Positions 32,987-42,034 of a stretch of DNA of 64,000 nucleotides are shown here, piece by piece; the stretch's first letter is position 1; each line of letters starts with the position of its first letter. Made by a program: the position numbers and the translations under genes. Source of the stretch: Alphaproteobacteria bacterium UBA3612 (GTDB taxonomy: Bacteria > Pseudomonadota > Alphaproteobacteria > Sphingomonadales > Sphingomonadaceae); contig DFLT01000015.1 in NCBI GenBank assembly GCA_002375465.1, forward strand, positions 62,001 through 126,000, written 5' to 3'. A model generated the notes under the pieces. That model saw only the letters and a list, made by a program, of their open reading frames with translations. It was not told the origin of the DNA and did no database searches.

Positions 32987-33613
32987 ATGCGCATGCAGCG
33001 TCTTTTGATACCCGCCGCCCTCCTCGGTGCGCTCGCCATCGGCGGGTGTAATCCGAACCCGCTACAGGTGGCGCGCAGCGCCTGTCCGGCGGTGGGCATA
33101 TTGGGCTATACCGGCGATACGACGCTCTTCTCGCCAGAGGACAGCAGGGATGCCAGCGCCATCGACGTCACCGCGACCATCACCAATTTGCGGGCGCAAT
33201 GCTATTCCGAGAATGGGCGCATCATCAGCCAAGCAAGCTATGACGTCCTGGCGACGCGCACGAACGCGGATGAAGAGCGTACGGTAACGCTGCCCGTGTT
33301 CAGCGCTGTCATGCGTGCCGGCGATCAGATCGTGTCGAAGGAAGTCGGCAGCGTCGCCGTGACGTTCCCCGCCGGCGCGCAGCGCGCGCAAACCAGCGCG
33401 ACGGCGCGCGGCGACATTTCGGAGGCGGCGGCCACATTGCCCGAGGCGATCAACCAGGAAATCGACAAACGCCGCGAACCGGGGGATCCCGACGCCGCCG
33501 TCGATCCGCTCAGCCGTCCGGAGGTCCGCGACGCGGTGCGCGACGCAAGTTTCGAACTTCTTGTCGGCTTCAATCTGGATGAGCGTGCACTGGCCTATAA
33601 CGTCGCCAAATGA
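32987..33613 (+). CDS. lipoprotein, unknown function
   Basis: A 208-residue protein with a lipoprotein signal, MRMQRLLIPAALLGALAIGGC, lipobox AIGGC, followed by a domain with a beta-rich, probably periplasmic pattern (SAIDVTATITNLRAQC, VTLPVFSAVMRAGDQIVSKE). It resembles conserved sphingomonad lipoproteins of unknown role; no motif gives a function. Several in-frame starts lie within 20 bases (GTG 32972, ATG 32987, ATG 32993); 32987 gives the best signal peptide. Divergent from ispH, ends one base before the convergent TPP-enzyme gene. Confidence 0.75.
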   Translation: MRMQRLLIPAALLGALAIGGCNPNPLQVARSACPAVGILGYTGDTTLFSPEDSRDASAIDVTATITNLRAQCYSENGRIISQASYDVLATRTNADEERTVTLPVFSAVMRAGDQIVSKEVGSVAVTFPAGAQRAQTSATARGDISEAAATLPEAINQEIDKRREPGDPDAAVDPLSRPEVRDAVRDASFELLVGFNLDERALAYNVAK

Positions 33614-35248
33614 TCAACCGAGCCGCCGGCCCGGGGAAATCTCGTCGGGATCGGTACGGCAGCAGATGAGGGCGGGGCCATCCTGCGCCAGCGCTTCGGT
33701 CAGGGCAGAGTCGAACGCTTCGGTTTCCGTCACCGTCCACCCTTTCACGCCAAAGCTCTCCGCATAGGCCGCAAAGTCGGGATTGGTCAGCGCGGTCCCC
33801 GACTGGCGGCCGGTGAAATCGCGTTCCTGATGCATGCGAATGGTCCCGAACTGCGCATTGTCGACGATGATGAAAAGCACTTTTGCCCCGTAACGCGCGG
33901 CGGTCGCCAGCTCGCTGCCCGACATCAGGAAATCGCCGTCCCCCGCTACGCAGACGGTGCGCGCGTCCCGGATCAGGGCGGCGGCGATGGCAGCCGGAAC
34001 GCCATATCCCATCGCGCCTGATGTGGGCGCCAGCTGGGTGCCGAGCTGGCGATGATGATGAAACCGGTGCAGCCATGAGGCGAAATTACCGGCGCCGTTC
34101 GCATAGGCCGTGGCGGCGGGAAGTTTGCGCGACAGCGTCTGGATGACTGCCGCCATGTTCACGCCGGATTGAACAGCCGTGGCCTGTGTCCAAGTCTCGT
34201 AATCCGCCCGTGCGCCGCTGCACCAGTCCATCCCCCGGCCACCAGCCCCCCTGCGCCCTATTTCCGCCAGCGCGGCGCAGGCCGGACCGATCGACGATTG
34301 CATGGCGAGCGTCGGGCGGCGGACATTGCTCAGCGTATCGGCGTCCGGATGGATATGGACGAGCCTTTGGTTCGGCACAGGCACCGCGGGCAGGGTATAG
34401 CCAAGGCTGGTCACCTCACCCAGGCGCGTGCCCAGCGCCACGATCAGATCGGACGATTCGACCCGCTCGACCAGCTTCGGGTTCGCGCCGAGCCCCAGCT
34501 CTCCGGCATAATGCGGGTCCAGATTGTCGAACCGGTCCTTTCGCCGCCACGAGGTAATGACGGGAATATGCGCCGCTTCTGCGAACTGGCGCACATTCTC
34601 ACAATCCTCCTGCCGCCAGCCGGGACCGCCAAGCCACAATATCGGCCGCTCGGCGTCGGCCAAAAGGACGGCCAGACTTTCCACGTCGGCAGGGGAGGGG
34701 GCGGACATTGCGGGGGGGGCGGCGATCTGAACCGCCTTCGGCGCCTCTTTCAGGAGGAGATCCTCCGGCAGGGTGACCACCACCGGACCCGGCCTGCCCG
34801 ACACTGCCAGTGCGAAGGCCCGTGCCAGCACTTCGGGCGCGCGCTCTGGCCGGTCTAGCGGCATCACCGCCTTTGCAAAGGCGCCGAAGTACCGCGAATA
34901 GTCGATTTCCTGAAATGCTTCGCGCCCCACCATGTCAGTGCCGACGTCGCCGACGAACATGACCAGCGGCGTGGAATCCTGAAAGGCGGTGTGGATGCCG
35001 ATACTGGCATGGGTGGCGCCGGGGCCACGCGTGACCATGCAGACGCCCGCGCGTCCCGTCAGCTTGCCATAGGCGTCCGCCATATTCGCGGCTGCGGCCT
35101 CGTGGCGGCAGGTGATCAGGTCGATCTGTTCCCGGGCGTCGTACAACGCATCGAGGACGGCCAGATAGGATTCGCCCGGCACGCAAAAGACATGGGTGGT
35201 CTTTTCAACCAGAAAGGCGCTGACGATGGTTTCGGCGACGGTCGGCAT
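33614..35248 (-). CDS. acetolactate synthase-like thiamine-diphosphate enzyme
   Basis: A 544-residue TPP-dependent enzyme. E50 in ITCRHEAAAANMADAYG is the catalytic Glu that activates thiamine, and GDGDFLMSGSELATAARYG...IIVDN is the TPP/Mg motif. Domain order is PYR, central, PP, as in acetolactate synthase large subunits, but no ilvN partner follows. It may be a biosynthetic ALS paralogue, a glyoxylate carboligase or another decarboxylase; the substrate is not certain. Same strand as the short secreted protein gene upstream. Confidence 0.88.
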   Translation of the reverse strand: MPTVAETIVSAFLVEKTTHVFCVPGESYLAVLDALYDAREQIDLITCRHEAAAANMADAYGKLTGRAGVCMVTRGPGATHASIGIHTAFQDSTPLVMFVGDVGTDMVGREAFQEIDYSRYFGAFAKAVMPLDRPERAPEVLARAFALAVSGRPGPVVVTLPEDLLLKEAPKAVQIAAPPAMSAPSPADVESLAVLLADAERPILWLGGPGWRQEDCENVRQFAEAAHIPVITSWRRKDRFDNLDPHYAGELGLGANPKLVERVESSDLIVALGTRLGEVTSLGYTLPAVPVPNQRLVHIHPDADTLSNVRRPTLAMQSSIGPACAALAEIGRRGAGGRGMDWCSGARADYETWTQATAVQSGVNMAAVIQTLSRKLPAATAYANGAGNFASWLHRFHHHRQLGTQLAPTSGAMGYGVPAAIAAALIRDARTVCVAGDGDFLMSGSELATAARYGAKVLFIIVDNAQFGTIRMHQERDFTGRQSGTALTNPDFAAYAESFGVKGWTVTETEAFDSALTEALAQDGPALICCRTDPDEISPGRRLG

Positions 35249-35339
35249 GGCGGGGTTCCTGTAGGCGAGGGCGGCGGGGTTTGCCAGACCGCCGCCGCCA
35301 CGTCACCCGCCGCTATGCCCCCCGCGGCATCGCCATGCC

Positions 35340-35648
35340 CTAGTCGCGCATTGCGATCTGCGCATTCTGCTGGGTTTCCCTGTCGTTCATGCGATAGGAA
35401 ACCTCGCTGCCGGCAAAGGTACCGCGAACGAACCCGGATGAGGAAACCCGCAGCTTGAATGTTTCGCCCGTTTCGGGATGCTGGCCTGTCAGGCACAGGC
35501 GTCCGCTCGGATGCCTGTGGCCGTCGACCTCGTACCCCGTGGCCTCTTCGGTAAAGTTGATGCGGCTTCCGCCCGGTGCGCTCTGCGCGAAGGATGCCGT
35601 TGAGAGAAAGGCCGCTGCGAGGACGGCGAAGGTGCGAATTTTGATCAT
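35340..35648 (-). CDS. small secreted protein, unknown function
   Basis: A 102-residue protein with a cleavable signal peptide (MIKIRTFAVLAAAFLSTASFAQS) and a short body, INFTEEATGYEVDGHRHPSGRLCLTGQHPETGETFKLRV. The body looks like a compact beta-rich domain. No family is recognised. It lies 91 bases upstream of the TPP-enzyme gene on the same strand but shows no functional link to it. Confidence 0.7.
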   Translation of the reverse strand: MIKIRTFAVLAAAFLSTASFAQSAPGGSRINFTEEATGYEVDGHRHPSGRLCLTGQHPETGETFKLRVSSSGFVRGTFAGSEVSYRMNDRETQQNAQIAMRD

Positions 35649-35961
35649 GTGCCTGCTCCTGTTTGGAAGAAAGGGAGTTTCCCTCCTCTATTGTGCAGTG
35701 CAACATGACGGAGGTTTTTCACGCAGGCCATCGCAGCGGTTGCAAGCGGATTTGCAGTTTTCGCAAGCAAGCTAAGTTTTTATTTAGGAAGAATAACCTA
35801 GTCATGGAAGTGGAGATGTCTGCAAAGCCGGGGCGAGAGGCATCTGCTTTCTTCGTGCTGCACTGCGGCAAGCGTGCTACAATGTGCATCAAGGTTCGTT
35901 CGTACCGATGGCTCCCGGCCGCAGCCGCCCCGTACGCCCACTGATTTTTGGAAAGGTTCTT
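35649..35961. other. intergenic region between secreted protein and LysR gene
   Basis: About 310 bases separating two divergent genes and presumably holding both promoters. It is more AT-rich than its surroundings around 35750-35810 (a run TAAGTTTTTATTTAGG). No convincing -35/-10 pair, RNA gene or repeat was recognised. A LysR regulator often binds such a divergent space, but no clear T-N11-A box was picked out. Confidence 0.5.
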
Positions 35962-36873
35962 ATGCGCCGCCTTCCCCCCACGGGTGCCCTCGAAGCGTTT
36001 CTTGCCGTTGCCCAGGGCGGCGGCACGCTGAAGGCTGCCTCGGAAGATCTTAATCTATCTATTTCCGCGCTCAGCCGCCGCATCCAGACCTTGGAGACGC
36101 ATGTCGGTATGGCCCTGTTCGAGCGTCGGCACCATGAACTCCGGCTGACGGATGCGGGCATGCGCCTGCTGGATGCCGTGAATCCACTGTTCGATGGCTT
36201 GCATGCCATTCTCGAAGATTTGCGTGTCGAGCATGAGGACAGCCTGAACATCGGGGTTCCGCCGTCCTTTGCCAGCGCCTGGTTGATTCCTCGGCTGCAG
36301 CGCTTTCGCGATTTGCACCCGGACGTTGCCCTGAACCTCGATTCCTCGGGCTCGCCCATAGCCAAACTCGGCATGAGCCTGGACGCGATCATCCTGTTTG
36401 CCGAGGAGAAGCAGCATAATCTCGATATGCGCGAATTGAAGCCGCAACGGGCGTTCGCGGTCGCCGCCCCCGGCATCGTCGATCCGCGGTCGGGTGTTCG
36501 CGCGTCGCTTTCGCGTCTGCCGCTGCTGCTGCATCGCGGACTGCCGCAGGTGCTGCCCTCATGGCTTGCCACGGTCGGACTGACCGACATCGCGCCCCGG
36601 CGGATCGAATATTATGACGACGGGCCTTTAATGGTCGCGGCGGCCGAAAGCGGCCTTGGCATCGCCCTGGTGCTGGAGGATATGGTTGCCTTCTATCCCG
36701 GCGTGGCGCGTCTGGTGCGGCCCTTTGGGGAGCGGGCGCCAACCCCCTATAGCTATTATCTGGCGACGAAATCGGCGGGCGGCAGCACACGTGCCCTGCG
36801 CTGGTTTCGCGACTGGATCCTTGCCGAGGCGGCGCGGGACGAAACGAAGACCGCCGCCGCACTGCCCCAATAA
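35962..36873 (+). CDS. LysR-family transcriptional regulator, GcvA-like
   Basis: A 303-residue regulator. Winged helix-turn-helix at 1-65: LEAFLAVAQGGGTLKAASEDLNLSISALSRRIQTLETHVGMALFERR. The effector-binding domain follows (about 90-295). The SALSRRI recognition helix and the LFxRRHHELRLT wing are family-typical; the C-terminal pattern is closest to GcvA-like regulators. The start at 35962 is supported by GGAAAGG; in-frame upstream starts lack it. The target is unknown; the divergent secreted protein gene is a candidate. Confidence 0.9.
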   Translation: MRRLPPTGALEAFLAVAQGGGTLKAASEDLNLSISALSRRIQTLETHVGMALFERRHHELRLTDAGMRLLDAVNPLFDGLHAILEDLRVEHEDSLNIGVPPSFASAWLIPRLQRFRDLHPDVALNLDSSGSPIAKLGMSLDAIILFAEEKQHNLDMRELKPQRAFAVAAPGIVDPRSGVRASLSRLPLLLHRGLPQVLPSWLATVGLTDIAPRRIEYYDDGPLMVAAAESGLGIALVLEDMVAFYPGVARLVRPFGERAPTPYSYYLATKSAGGSTRALRWFRDWILAEAARDETKTAAALPQ

Positions 36874-36883
36874 ACGACCGACC

Positions 36884-36920
36884 AATAAAAAATGGCCAGC
36901 CCTTCGAAAAGGGCCGGCCA
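36884..36920 (-). terminator. intrinsic terminator downstream of ppdK
   Basis: On the - strand a 12-position stem with one mismatch (TGGCCGGCCCTT ... AAGGGCTGGCCA, + strand 36893-36920) is followed by TTTTTTATT. It is the natural end of the ppdK transcript, about 130 bases past its stop, and lies just beyond the convergent LysR stop. Confidence 0.75.
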
Positions 36921-36997
36921 AGTCAATCCTTGGGGAGGATCGCCCGTTAAGGCTGAGTCTTTATTGCACCGCACAAGAAATGCTGCAATTGCGAAGA

Positions 36998-37036
36998 AAG
37001 CGATGGTGATTGCAATAATTGCAACGGCCATCGCTT
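36998..37036. repeat. 39-base nested inverted repeat after ppdK
   Basis: AAGCGATGG (36998-37006) and CCATCGCTT (37028-37036) are perfectly complementary, and the interior holds TTGCAAtaaTTGCAA, itself palindromic. It lies 8 bases past the ppdK stop. It may act as an RNA-stabilising stem or a protein site. Confidence 0.6.
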
Positions 37037-37043
37037 CATTGCA

Positions 37044-39704
37044 TTATTGACGAGCTAGTGCTGCCTGCGCAGCCGCCAGCCGGGCGATCGGTACGCGATA
37101 GGGGGAGCAGCTGACGTAAGCGAGGCCAGCCTTCTCGCAGAAATGCACACTGGCGGGATCGCCGCCATGTTCGCCGCAAATGCCCAGCTTTATGTCGGGA
37201 CGGGTTGCGCGACCGCGCTCTACCGCCATCTCGACGAGTTCGCCGACCCCGGTTTCATCCAGCGATACGAACGGATCCTTTGGCAATAGTCCCTTGTCGA
37301 CATATTCGCCCAGGAAACGGGCGGCGTCGTCGCGGCTGATACCAAGTGTGGTTTGCGTCAAATCATTGGTGCCGAAGGAGAAGAAGTCGGCATGTTCGGC
37401 GATGTCGCCGGCACGCAGGGCGGCACGCGGCAATTCGATCATCGTGCCGACCAGATAGGCAATCTTCTCGCCCCGCTCTGTAAATACCTGCTCCGCGACC
37501 CGGTCGATCAGGGTACGAATCTGCAGCAGCTCCGGCGCGCCCATCACCAGGGGCACCATGATCTCTGGCAGCGGTGCCTCGCTTTCGGCCTGCACGTCCA
37601 GCGCCGCCTCGAAAATAGCGCGCGCCTGCATCTCGTAGATTTCGGGATAGGTGACACCCAGGCGCACACCGCGATGCCCCAGCATCGGGTTGAATTCGTG
37701 CAGTTCCGCCGCGCGGCGCTTCAGCCTGTCGACCGAGGTGCCGGATGCCCGCGCAACGTCGTCATAGTCCGATTCCCGCTGCGGCATGAATTCGTGCAGC
37801 GGCGGATCGAGCAATCGTATCGTTACCGGCAGACCCGCCATGATGCGGAATATCTCGGCAAAATCGGACCGCTGCTCTGGCAGCAGCTTGGCCAGCGCCT
37901 CGCGCCGACCGCCCTCGTCGTCGGACAGGATCATCTGACGAACGGACGTAATCCGGTCCGCATCGAAGAACATGTGCTCCGTCCGGCAAAGGCCGATGCC
38001 TTCGGCGCCGAACTCCCGCGCTGCGCGGCAATCCGCTGGTGTTTCCGCGTTGGTGCGTACGGCCATGCGGCGCACCTTGTCCGCCCACTCCATCAAAGCT
38101 GCGAAATCGCCGGACAGTTCCGGCTGCACGGTCGCGACCTCACCTGCCATCACTTCGCCCGTACCGCCGTCGATGGTCAGGCGATCGCCTTCCTTGAAGC
38201 TGCGCCCGGCGACGGTCAGGGTCTGGCTGTCGCGGTCGATGGAAAGCGCGCCCGCGCCCGATACGCAGGGGCGGCCCATGCCGCGCGCCACGACGGCCGC
38301 ATGGCTGGTCATGCCGCCGCGTGCGGTCAGGATGCCGCGCGCCGCATGCATGCCGTGAATGTCCTCCGGGCTGGTTTCGACACGCACCAGCAGCACGTCG
38401 TCGCCCAGCTGCGCCCGGCGTTCCGCTTCGTCAGCGGTAAAGGCAATGACGCCTGAGGCCGCGCCGGGCGACGCGGGCAAACCGACCGTCAGCACATCGC
38501 GCTTCGCGTCCGGATCAAGCGTTGGGTGCAATAGCTGGTCGAGTGCCTGCGGCTCGACGCGGCGCACTGCCTCTTCTTCGGAAATCAGCCCGTCAGCGAC
38601 CATGTCAACGGCAATTTTCAGCGCGGCCTTTGCCGTGCGCTTGCCATTGCGGGTTTGCAGCAACCACAATTTGCCCTGCTCGACGGTAAACTCGATGTCC
38701 TGCATGTCGGCATAATGCGCCTCCAGCTTCTCGAACGTCGCGGCCAGCTCGGCATAGACCTCCGGCATCGCCTCTTCCATCGAGGGTTTGGAGGCTTTCA
38801 CAGCCTCGCGCGCCTCGCGGGTCAGATATTGCGGCGTGCGGATGCCGGCGACCACGTCCTCGCCCTGCGCGTTGATCAGGAATTCGCCGTAATAGGCATT
38901 ATTGCCGGTGGACGGATCGCGGGTGAACGCAACACCCGTCGCGGACGTATCGCCCATATTGCCGAACACCATCGCCTGAACGTTGACGGCCGTGCCCCAA
39001 CTGGCCGGGATGTCGTTCAGGCGGCGATAGACCTTGGCGCGCTCGGTTTGCCAGCTGGCGAACACGGCACGGATGCCGCCCCATAATTGATCCTGCGGAT
39101 CCTGCGGGAACGGGCGGCCCAGCTCCTCCTCGACCTTTGCCTTGAAAATCGCGACCAGCGCCCGCCAGTCGTCGGCGGTCATCTCGGTATCGAGCGCGAC
39201 GCCCTTGTCTTCCTTGGCGATTTCCAGCGCATCCTCGAAAACATAATGGTCGAGGCCGAGGACGACGTCGGAATACATCTGGATGAAGCGGCGATAGGAA
39301 TCCCAGGCAAAACGTTCATCGCCCGATTCCCGCGCCAGCGCCTCGACCGTGTCGTCGTTCAGGCCCAGGTTCAGGACCGTGTCCATCATACCGGGCATGG
39401 ACGCGCGCGCGCCGGAACGAACGGAAACGAGCAAAGGCTGCTGCGATGCGCCAAAGGTCTTGCCGGTAATCTTCTCGATATGGCCAAGGCCGGACTGCAC
39501 TTCGGACGTCAGCTCCTCGGGAAACTGCTCGCCATTATCGTAAAAGGCAGTGCACATTTCGGTGGTGATGGTGAATCCCGGCGGCACCGGCAGGCCGATG
39601 GAGGCCATTTCAGCCAGATTCGCCCCCTTGCCACCCAGCAGGTTCTTGTCGCCCTTGCCGCCGTCGGAAACACCGCCGCCGAATCTGTACACCCATTTCG
39701 TCAT
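37044..39704 (-). CDS. ppdK: pyruvate, phosphate dikinase
   Basis: Interconverts pyruvate and phosphoenolpyruvate with ATP and phosphate. 886 residues, normal length. The N-terminal ATP-grasp domain begins KWVYRFGGG and GDKNLLGGKGANLAEM. The central phosphohistidine domain has the catalytic His in GGMTSHAAVVARGMGRPCVSG. The C-terminal TIM barrel has the active-site Cys in LGICGEHGGDP. The start at 39704 is set by GGAAAGAGGA 7 bases upstream; an ATG two codons earlier abuts that site. It follows glyQ-glyS, separated by 41 bases, as in other sphingomonads. Confidence 0.96.
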   Translation of the reverse strand: MTKWVYRFGGGVSDGGKGDKNLLGGKGANLAEMASIGLPVPPGFTITTEMCTAFYDNGEQFPEELTSEVQSGLGHIEKITGKTFGASQQPLLVSVRSGARASMPGMMDTVLNLGLNDDTVEALARESGDERFAWDSYRRFIQMYSDVVLGLDHYVFEDALEIAKEDKGVALDTEMTADDWRALVAIFKAKVEEELGRPFPQDPQDQLWGGIRAVFASWQTERAKVYRRLNDIPASWGTAVNVQAMVFGNMGDTSATGVAFTRDPSTGNNAYYGEFLINAQGEDVVAGIRTPQYLTREAREAVKASKPSMEEAMPEVYAELAATFEKLEAHYADMQDIEFTVEQGKLWLLQTRNGKRTAKAALKIAVDMVADGLISEEEAVRRVEPQALDQLLHPTLDPDAKRDVLTVGLPASPGAASGVIAFTADEAERRAQLGDDVLLVRVETSPEDIHGMHAARGILTARGGMTSHAAVVARGMGRPCVSGAGALSIDRDSQTLTVAGRSFKEGDRLTIDGGTGEVMAGEVATVQPELSGDFAALMEWADKVRRMAVRTNAETPADCRAAREFGAEGIGLCRTEHMFFDADRITSVRQMILSDDEGGRREALAKLLPEQRSDFAEIFRIMAGLPVTIRLLDPPLHEFMPQRESDYDDVARASGTSVDRLKRRAAELHEFNPMLGHRGVRLGVTYPEIYEMQARAIFEAALDVQAESEAPLPEIMVPLVMGAPELLQIRTLIDRVAEQVFTERGEKIAYLVGTMIELPRAALRAGDIAEHADFFSFGTNDLTQTTLGISRDDAARFLGEYVDKGLLPKDPFVSLDETGVGELVEMAVERGRATRPDIKLGICGEHGGDPASVHFCEKAGLAYVSCSPYRVPIARLAAAQAALARQ

Positions 39705-39745
39705 CGTCATTCCTCTTTCCGCGCCCGGTGCCCCGGGCAGGGTCA

Positions 39746-42034
39746 TCAACCTTCGATCTGTGAAAAATCTGCTACCCTGTGCACCGCATCCCGTACACGC
39801 GCCAGCAGGGCGAGGCGGGCATCCCGCTTCTGTGCATCCTCGTCGTTTACCGTCACTTGCTCGAAAAACGCATCGATCGGTACCCGTAATGCCGCAAGCG
39901 CCGCCATCGCATCCTCGAACCGTTCCTCGTCCACTGCCTTCCGCGCGGACGGCTCGGCCTTGTCGAGCGCCGCGATCAAATCGGCCTCCGCAGGTTCGGC
40001 ATCATAGCCCAGATGATGGTGCGCACGTTCCTCCACCATGGCGGCGACGACATCCTTCATGGCAGGGTCGTCGACCAGCACCAGCGGATCTTCCTCGCCC
40101 GTTTCCGGAATGTCGGTCCGTTCGCGCGCGGTCCATTTTTCCTTCTTCAGGATATTCGCCGCGCGCTTGTACCCGGCCAGCAGCGCAGGTCCCTCGGGCG
40201 TGTCCATGAACGCCTGCAGCGCTTTTACGCGCGCCAGCAGACGAACAATGTCATCCTCTCCGCCCAGCGCGAATACAGCATCGATCAGGTCGTGGCGAAC
40301 GCCAGCCTCACGCTGCTGAACCTTCAGCCGGTCGGCGAAGAAGTCCAAGACCTCAAACGCCACATGATCAAACTTCTGATCATAAGAGCCAAAGGCGTCT
40401 GCCGTTGATATACGACCGCTTACAGAGCCAAAGCCGCTTATTTTCTGACTCTTGTAGGCCAGACGGTCCGCCTGGGCGCTCTCGTCCAAATTCTGCAGCA
40501 GCGGCATTAGCGGCAAACGCACGGGACCTGTTACGAGCAATCTTATGATCGCTAAGGCAGACCGACGCAGCGCAAAAGGATCTTTGGAACCGGTAGGCTT
40601 TTCCCCAACCGACCACATGCTTACAAGCGTATCGAACTTATCCGCCAGCGACACGGCCACCGTCACGGGCGCCGTCGGCACGTCATCACTCTGCCCGACG
40701 GGCTTGTAATGGTCCCTTACGGCGTCTGCGACGGCATCATCCTCGCCCTGCGCGCGGGCATAATAGCCGCCCATGATCCCCTGCAATTCGGGGAATTCGT
40801 ACACCATGCCGGCGACCAGGTCGGCCTTGGCCAGGCGCGCGGCGCGCTCGGCCTGATCGGCGAGACGGGCAACGGCGTCCTCGCTACCTCCGGCGGCAGG
40901 GGCGATAATGCCTTCCTCGACCAGCCAGCGGGCGAGCTTGGCGACACGGTCGACTTTGTCCGCGACCGTTCCCAGCTTTTCGTGAAAGACGATGTCCTTC
41001 AGCCTTTCGGCATGCTGCTCCAGCCGCGTTTTGCGGTCCTGATCCCAGAAGAACCGCGCATCGGACAGGCGCGCCGCCAGGACCTTCTCATTCCCCGCGA
41101 CGATTCTGCGGCCATTATCGGCAGCCTCGATATTGGCGGTGCAGACAAAGGCATTGGTCAGCGTTCCGTCCGCGTCGGCGACGGCGAAATATTTCTGGTG
41201 CGTCTTCATCGCCAACTGGATCACCTCTGGCGGCAGCTGCAGAAACTCCTCGTCGAACCGGCCAAGCAGCGGCACCGGCCATTCGGTGAGGCCGGCATTT
41301 TCAGACAGCAGTTCCGCGTCCTCGATCAGGGTGAGGCCCGCTTCGTCGGCGGCTTCGGTGGCACCGGCAAAAATGGCATCCTGCCGCTCGTCTGCCGACA
41401 GGATCACATGGGCGGCGGCCAGGCGGTCTGCATAATCATCCGCATCCGCAATTTCGAAGTCGCCGGATGACATGAACCTATGGCCGCGCGTTGTGCGACC
41501 GCTGGCGATTCCCGCAATTTCAAATGGCACCACCTCGCCGTCCAGCAAAGCGACGATGCCCTGCAATGGACGCACCCAGCGCACGGGCTCCGCCTCGACA
41601 CTGGCCGCGCCCCAGCGCATCGACTTCGGCCAGGGAAAGTTGCGGACAATGTCCGGCACTGCCTGCGCCAGGATCGTCGCCATGTCGCGTCCCGGCGTTT
41701 CGATCCTTGCGTACCAGAAGCTGCCCTTCTTCTCCTCGCGCGCTTCGAGGTCATCGCGCGTCAGGCCGGTCGAACGCAGGAAACCATCCAGCGCCTTGTC
41801 CGGCGCGTCGGTGCGGGGGCCGCGGCGTTCCTCCGACACTGCCGCGGTTTCAGCGGGCAGGCCGCGCGCGATCAGCGCAAGGCGGCGCGGCGTGGCATGG
41901 GTCGTCAGACGTTCCGCCTCGACACCGGCATCGGCCAGCGCGGCTGCGAACAGGCGCTCCAGATCGGCGCAGGCCTTTTGCTGCATCCGTGCGGGGATTT
42001 CCTCGCTGCGCAGTTCAAGCAGGAAATCGGCCAT
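39746..42034 (-). CDS. glyS: glycyl-tRNA synthetase beta subunit
   Basis: Beta subunit of the bacterial alpha2beta2 glycyl-tRNA synthetase, which binds the tRNA. 762 residues, slightly longer than the ~690 of E. coli. The N-terminal MADFLLELRSEEIPARM is diagnostic. Further motifs are RGPRTDAPDKALDGFLRSTGL and VSLADKFDTLVSMWSVGEKPTGSKDPFALRR; the C-terminal ~150 residues form the anticodon-binding DALR-like region. The start ATG overlaps the glyQ stop (TAATG), giving coupled expression. Confidence 0.96.
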   Translation of the reverse strand: MADFLLELRSEEIPARMQQKACADLERLFAAALADAGVEAERLTTHATPRRLALIARGLPAETAAVSEERRGPRTDAPDKALDGFLRSTGLTRDDLEAREEKKGSFWYARIETPGRDMATILAQAVPDIVRNFPWPKSMRWGAASVEAEPVRWVRPLQGIVALLDGEVVPFEIAGIASGRTTRGHRFMSSGDFEIADADDYADRLAAAHVILSADERQDAIFAGATEAADEAGLTLIEDAELLSENAGLTEWPVPLLGRFDEEFLQLPPEVIQLAMKTHQKYFAVADADGTLTNAFVCTANIEAADNGRRIVAGNEKVLAARLSDARFFWDQDRKTRLEQHAERLKDIVFHEKLGTVADKVDRVAKLARWLVEEGIIAPAAGGSEDAVARLADQAERAARLAKADLVAGMVYEFPELQGIMGGYYARAQGEDDAVADAVRDHYKPVGQSDDVPTAPVTVAVSLADKFDTLVSMWSVGEKPTGSKDPFALRRSALAIIRLLVTGPVRLPLMPLLQNLDESAQADRLAYKSQKISGFGSVSGRISTADAFGSYDQKFDHVAFEVLDFFADRLKVQQREAGVRHDLIDAVFALGGEDDIVRLLARVKALQAFMDTPEGPALLAGYKRAANILKKEKWTARERTDIPETGEEDPLVLVDDPAMKDVVAAMVEERAHHHLGYDAEPAEADLIAALDKAEPSARKAVDEERFEDAMAALAALRVPIDAFFEQVTVNDEDAQKRDARLALLARVRDAVHRVADFSQIEG

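Noticed and set aside
36756..37031. 91-codon - strand frame with a hydrophobic start after ppdK
   Set aside because: It runs through the palindrome, the terminator and into the LysR gene on the other strand; no ribosome site; explained as a shadow.
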